From Microbispora hainanensis (GTDB lineage: Bacteria > Actinomycetota > Actinomycetes > Streptosporangiales > Streptosporangiaceae): 64,000 nt of DNA. The DNA is taken from assembly GCF_036186745.1 (NCBI RefSeq), contig NZ_CP108086.1:3844001-3908000 (forward strand). The letters run 5' to 3'. Below the pieces are notes generated by a model. It was not told the origin of the DNA, made no database searches, and saw only the letters and a list, made by a program, of their open reading frames with translations. This document shows positions 60,877-64,000 of the stretch, in pieces; position 1 is the stretch's first letter; each line of letters begins with the position of its first letter. Both the position numbers and the translations under genes were made by a program.

Positions 60877-62157
60877 TCAGGGGGAGCGCTCGAACCTGAC
60901 GAAGCCCACGTACATGCCCATGCCGCAGGCGTAGCGCAGCCGCCCCTGCGGACGGGCGGGCAGCCGCACCACGCGCTCTCCGGTCACGGGGAGCACGACG
61001 TCGTGGTCGTCGATCGTGAGCGTGCGCGTGCAGCCCCGGTTGTCCTTCGTCCTGAAGACGATCTCGACGGGCCGTCCGGCGGCGGCGACGGCGATCCCGG
61101 GCCGGAACCCCTCCGGGGTCGCCCAGACGGTGAGCCGCTGGACGCCGTCCGTGCCGGTGAGGGCGCGTCCCGCCGCGGCGGCGGGGGAGCCGAACTCCGG
61201 CAGGGAGACGTCCGGCAGCCAGCCGCCGAGCCGCAGCCCGGAGCCGGCGGTGAACAGCCCGGCGGCCACGGCCGCGATCCCCGCGAGGGCGGCCAGCCGG
61301 GTCGAGACGAGCGTGCGCAGCAGCAGACCGAGGGCGGCGAAGGCGGGCGCTGTGCCGAGTGCGAGCCCCGCGAGCGTGGCCGCGCCCCCGAGCGCCGAGC
61401 CCGAGCCGACGGCCACGACCTCCATGCCGATCGTGACGCCGCAGGGTACGAAGATCGTGGCCATGCCCAGCGCCGCCGCCCGTGCAAGGCCGGGGGAGCG
61501 GGCCCCGCCGCCCGGGGAACCGGCCCCGCCGCCCAGTGGTGCACGACCCCGTGGTGCGCCATCTGTCAGTGCGGGACACCGGGGTGCGCTGCCCGGTGGT
61601 GCGCTGCCCGGCGGCGGGATGTCCAGTGGTGCGCTGCCCGGTGGTGCGCTGTCCGGCGGCGGGATGTCAGGTGGTGCGCTGTCCGGTGAAGCACTGTCCG
61701 GCGGTGCGCTTTTCATCTGTGTGCGGTCCTGCGCGGGCCCACCGTCCGCGCACGAGCATGCACGCGGGTCGCCGTCCGCCGTCCCGGGCTCCGCCTGTGC
61801 GCACCGGCGGCGACGGAGCATCCGTACGGCGAGCACGACCACCGCGGTCCCGGCGGCGACGAGCAGTGCCGCGCGGGTGCGCGGGCCGACCTGTACGGCC
61901 GCGCCCAGCAGCCCGAGCAGCGCCCCGAGGGCGGTGTGGGCGGCGAGCCTGCCGGTCAGGAACGCCGCCACCGGCGGGAGGCCGCGGGCGAGGCCGTGAG
62001 ACAGGGCGCGGGACGGGCCGCGAGACCGGCCGCGAGATTGGCCGCGAGATTGGGCGGCCAGGCCGATGAGGAGGCCGCCCTGGACGGCGGTGCACGACGC
62101 TGTGCCCGCGGCAAGGCCGGCGACGAGACCTCCGGCGAACAGGGCGGCCGGCTCCAC
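60877..62157 (-). CDS. UreH-like (DsbD_2/TauE-SafE) membrane protein with C-terminal cupredoxin domain
   Basis: This 426-residue membrane protein has two three-helix bundles (about 5-125 and 210-315) typical of the UreH/DsbD_2 family. Metal-active motifs are A-S-C-T-A-V-Q-G-G at helix 1 and F-V-P-C-G-V-T at helix 4, which pair across the membrane. Residues 340-426 form a cupredoxin-like domain (F-R-T-K-D-N-R-G-C-T-R-T and YACGMGMYVG) with Cys and Met suited to copper. A Pro/Ser linker of variable length (15-bp repeats, 61583-61711) joins the bundles. It is probably a metal (copper) exporter or delivery protein. The GTG at 62157 is 2 bases after the upstream stop. Confidence 0.8.
   Translation of the reverse strand: MEPAALFAGGLVAGLAAGTASCTAVQGGLLIGLAAQSRGQSRGRSRGPSRALSHGLARGLPPVAAFLTGRLAAHTALGALLGLLGAAVQVGPRTRAALLVAAGTAVVVLAVRMLRRRRCAQAEPGTADGDPRACSCADGGPAQDRTQMKSAPPDSASPDSAPPDIPPPDSAPPGSAPLDIPPPGSAPPGSAPRCPALTDGAPRGRAPLGGGAGSPGGGARSPGLARAAALGMATIFVPCGVTIGMEVVAVGSGSALGGAATLAGLALGTAPAFAALGLLLRTLVSTRLAALAGIAAVAAGLFTAGSGLRLGGWLPDVSLPEFGSPAAAAGRALTGTDGVQRLTVWATPEGFRPGIAVAAAGRPVEIVFRTKDNRGCTRTLTIDDHDVVLPVTGERVVRLPARPQGRLRYACGMGMYVGFVRFERSP
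61583..61711 (-). repeat. 15-bp tandem repeats in the UreH linker
   Basis: Seven to eight imperfect copies of a GGTGCGCTGCCCGGT-type unit encode the S-A-P-P-G/D linker between the two helix bundles. Confidence 0.85.
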
Positions 62158-62159
62158 GG

Positions 62160-62360
62160 TCAGCCGGTGAGCGCGAGGTCGTCCAGCGCGCCGGTCTTCG
62201 CCGCCTCCACGAGCGAGCCGAGCTGGTCGAGGCTCATCTCCACCTTCTGACCGAAGTCGTCGGTGATGACGACCTGACGCTCCGCCGGGGCGGAGACGTC
62301 CACGAACAGCTCGGGGCAGCCGCAGCTGCAGTTGCCACAGAATCGGGCGATGGACTTCAC
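62160..62360 (-). CDS. Small Cys-rich protein (CxxCxCxCP), 66 aa
   Basis: This 66-residue protein begins VKSIARFCGNCSCGCPELF, with four closely spaced cysteines suited to bind a metal ion or small cluster. The rest is V-I-T-D-D-F-G-Q-K-V-E-M and a helix. The GTG at 62360 has GAGGAGG seven bases upstream. It is directly followed by the UreH-cupredoxin gene, whose start is 2 bases after its stop, so both are co-translated. It may be a metal chaperone that hands ions to the transporter. The 257 bp before it contain the divergent promoters with the solute-binding protein gene; I see no known metalloregulator box there. Confidence 0.8.
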   Translation of the reverse strand: MKSIARFCGNCSCGCPELFVDVSAPAERQVVITDDFGQKVEMSLDQLGSLVEAAKTGALDDLALTG

Positions 62361-62617
62361 GCAGGTCCTCCTCGCAGGACGGGGGTCTTTTCTCGCAACG
62401 TAATGTGATCGCGTGGAAGCGACCAGTAACAGTTCGCTGACCGGCCGGAGAGAAGACCACCACTTGCGGCGGTTCGTCGCGGCGCTCGGTTTCGCCGTGA
62501 CCGCGATGAAGGAAAGTTGCAGAACCCTCACGAGTTTTGCAGATTATTGACCTGTGCTTGGGCCGCCGCATAAGGTCCGGACAAGATCCGCATCAGAACA
62601 ACCCCCCGGAGCGGTCA

Positions 62618-64000
62618 ATGAAACGTCTGACAGCGGTCGCGGCGGTGCTCAGCCTCGCGGCCGTCGCGGCATGCAGCGGCGGCGGCACGAGCGGAAAATC
62701 CACGGGCGGCGGTGGCGGTGGCGGTGTCTACACCACGGTCGACATCAACAAGCCGTCACTCGACGTCAACGCGCCGATCAACCCGTGGAACCCCAAGGGC
62801 AACGCGTTCTGGGGCTACAACGCGATGAGGATCGCCTGGGCGAAGAACACCCTTACCGACCCGAACCAGTTCTATCCGGGCATCGCGGCGAGCTGGGACA
62901 TCGCGCCGGACAACTCGTCCATCACCCTTCACCTGCAGCCGGGCAACAAGTGGTCGGACGGGCAGCCCGTCACCGCCGCGGACGTGAAGTTCTCCATCGC
63001 GCTGGCCTACACCCAGGGCAGCACCGCCTTCGCGGTCGACCCCGGCGCGGCCGGCGCCGCCTCGGACGTCGAGGTCGTCGACGACAGGACGATCAAGATC
63101 ACCCAGGACATGAAGAACCCCAGCGTCACGTTCGTGCGCGGGGTCATGGACGCGTTCGTGGTGCCCGAGCACGTCTGGCAGAGCGTCGTCCCCGCCGACT
63201 TCTGGGACACGCTCAAGGCCGCACGCGGTGACGGCCCCGAGGCGGAGGCGGCGCGCGGACAGGTCAAGGCGCTGTCGGAGAAGGTGCTCGCGTTCGCTCC
63301 GGCCCAGGACGTGTCGGCCGGGCCGTTCGTCCTCAAGCGGATGAACCCCGGCGAGGCGCTGCTGGTGAAGAACCCGAACTTCTACAACGCCGCCAACGTC
63401 GCGCCCGACCAGCTCAAGCTGCTCAACACCACGGGCAACGAGCAGATCTGGAACTATCTGACCTCCGGCACGCTCGACAACGCACCGTTCACCGCGGTGC
63501 CCGCCGACGTGATGAAGCGCATCAAGGCGACGCCCGGCAACCAGGTGATCAAGGGCTACTCCCCGGTGGCCGTCTCGCTGGCGTTCAACCAGGCGAAGAA
63601 GCCGTACGACAACGTGCACGTGCGGCGCGGGCTGGCCTACCTGATCAACCGCCAGGAGGTCACGCAGATCGCCTCGCCCGAGGGCGGCACGGCGGCCGTG
63701 ACCACGTCGGGCATCCACCAGAAGGCCGCCAGGGAATGGCTCGGCGCCGAGCTCGACACGCTGGAGCCGTACGCGCTGGACCCGGCGAAGGCGGAGAAGG
63801 AGTTCACCGAGGCCGGCCTCCAGAAGAAGGACGGCAAGTGGGCGCTGGCCGACGGCAAGCCGTGGAAGGTGACGATCAACATCCCGGCGCCGTTCTCCGA
63901 CTGGGTCTCCGCGGCCAAGGCCATCACCAGCCAGCTCGCCACGGCCGGGGTGGACGCCGAGGTGGTGACCACGGCCGACTATCCGCTGTATCTGTCGGAG
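62618..64000 (+). CDS. Family 5 (peptide-type) solute-binding lipoprotein, truncated at the window end
   Basis: This is an ABC-transporter substrate-binding protein, 461 codons visible and open to the last base. It has a lipoprotein signal with the lipobox L-A-A-V-A-A-C, a Gly/Ser linker, and the SBP_bac_5 fold with WDIAPDNSSITLHLQPGNKWSDGQPVTAADVKFSI, the family signature block. Peptides, nickel or oligosaccharide derivatives are possible ligands; the missing C-terminus and permease genes, presumably downstream, would decide. The ATG at 62618 has GGAG eight bases upstream. Confidence 0.92.
   Translation, partial: MKRLTAVAAVLSLAAVAACSGGGTSGKSTGGGGGGGVYTTVDINKPSLDVNAPINPWNPKGNAFWGYNAMRIAWAKNTLTDPNQFYPGIAASWDIAPDNSSITLHLQPGNKWSDGQPVTAADVKFSIALAYTQGSTAFAVDPGAAGAASDVEVVDDRTIKITQDMKNPSVTFVRGVMDAFVVPEHVWQSVVPADFWDTLKAARGDGPEAEAARGQVKALSEKVLAFAPAQDVSAGPFVLKRMNPGEALLVKNPNFYNAANVAPDQLKLLNTTGNEQIWNYLTSGTLDNAPFTAVPADVMKRIKATPGNQVIKGYSPVAVSLAFNQAKKPYDNVHVRRGLAYLINRQEVTQIASPEGGTAAVTTSGIHQKAAREWLGAELDTLEPYALDPAKAEKEFTEAGLQKKDGKWALADGKPWKVTINIPAPFSDWVSAAKAITSQLATAGVDAEVVTTADYPLYLSE

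Overview
This is a 64 kb chromosomal window from a very GC-rich actinomycete. Coding density is high, GTG and TTG starts are common, genes often overlap as ATGA or GTGA, and there is almost no spacer between convergent genes. The gene content (streptogrisin-like protease, ricin-lectin pectate lyase, Rpn-like protein, YhgE-type ABC permease, arabinan genes without any mycolate genes) suggests a filamentous actinomycete, most likely Streptosporangiaceae. That placement is inference. I see no rRNA, tRNA, CRISPR array, phage or plasmid genes.

Layout. 1-6.1 kb: two unknown genes (one cut by the window edge), an orphan UTRA-domain protein, an adenosine-deaminase-family enzyme that is probably 6-aminodeoxyfutalosine deaminase, a lipoprotein HtrA protease and a fused double acyl-CoA dehydrogenase. 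6.1-23.5 kb: a large cell-envelope arabinan/lipoglycan locus. It holds two GT-C membrane glycosyltransferase-like proteins, a 43-residue DUF2613-like protein, a GT4 glycosyltransferase, an AftD-type arabinofuranosyltransferase, two DUF3068 (LmcA-like) proteins, a methyltransferase, an acyltransferase-3 protein, and the decaprenylphosphoryl-arabinose donor genes (UbiA-type phosphoribosyltransferase, DprE1, DprE2). The gene set matches two mycobacterial neighbourhoods (Rv0224c-Rv0228 and Rv0236c/Rv0236A) joined to the DPA pathway. 23.5-30.2 kb: secreted protease, LysR regulator, nitronate-monooxygenase-like flavoprotein, DUF89 phosphatase and a Pro-rich membrane protein. 30.3-37.6 kb: an enoyl-CoA hydratase divergent from a tight five-gene operon (acyl-CoA synthetase, DUF35 protein, two thiolase-like proteins, FadD19-like synthetase), resembling steroid side-chain catabolism. 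The divergent promoter has a perfect match to the KstR2 operator consensus.

37.6-48 kb: housekeeping and accessory genes, including a GH-like/VC0807 couplet, a LysE exporter, a methionine aminopeptidase divergent from an XRE regulator with a palindrome between them, a LysR/threonine-dehydratase pair, a solute-binding-VWA protein with a coiled-coil membrane partner, and an Rpn-like protein. 47.9-51.7 kb: a TetR, YhgE-type permease and degenerate ATPase operon with a TetR-like operator upstream. 52-64 kb: pectate lyase, M20 dipeptidase, class III aminotransferase with alanine dehydrogenase, a 199-bp MITE-like element that supplies the stop codon of a Sel1-repeat gene, a secreted-protein gene split by an in-frame TAA, a UreH-cupredoxin metal transporter with a Cys-rich small protein, and a family 5 solute-binding lipoprotein cut by the right edge.

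A feature of the whole window is the abundance of short tandem repeats. Those inside genes have units that are multiples of 3 (12, 15, 18 or 57 bp) and give variable low-complexity tails or linkers. At least one noncoding array has an 11-bp unit.
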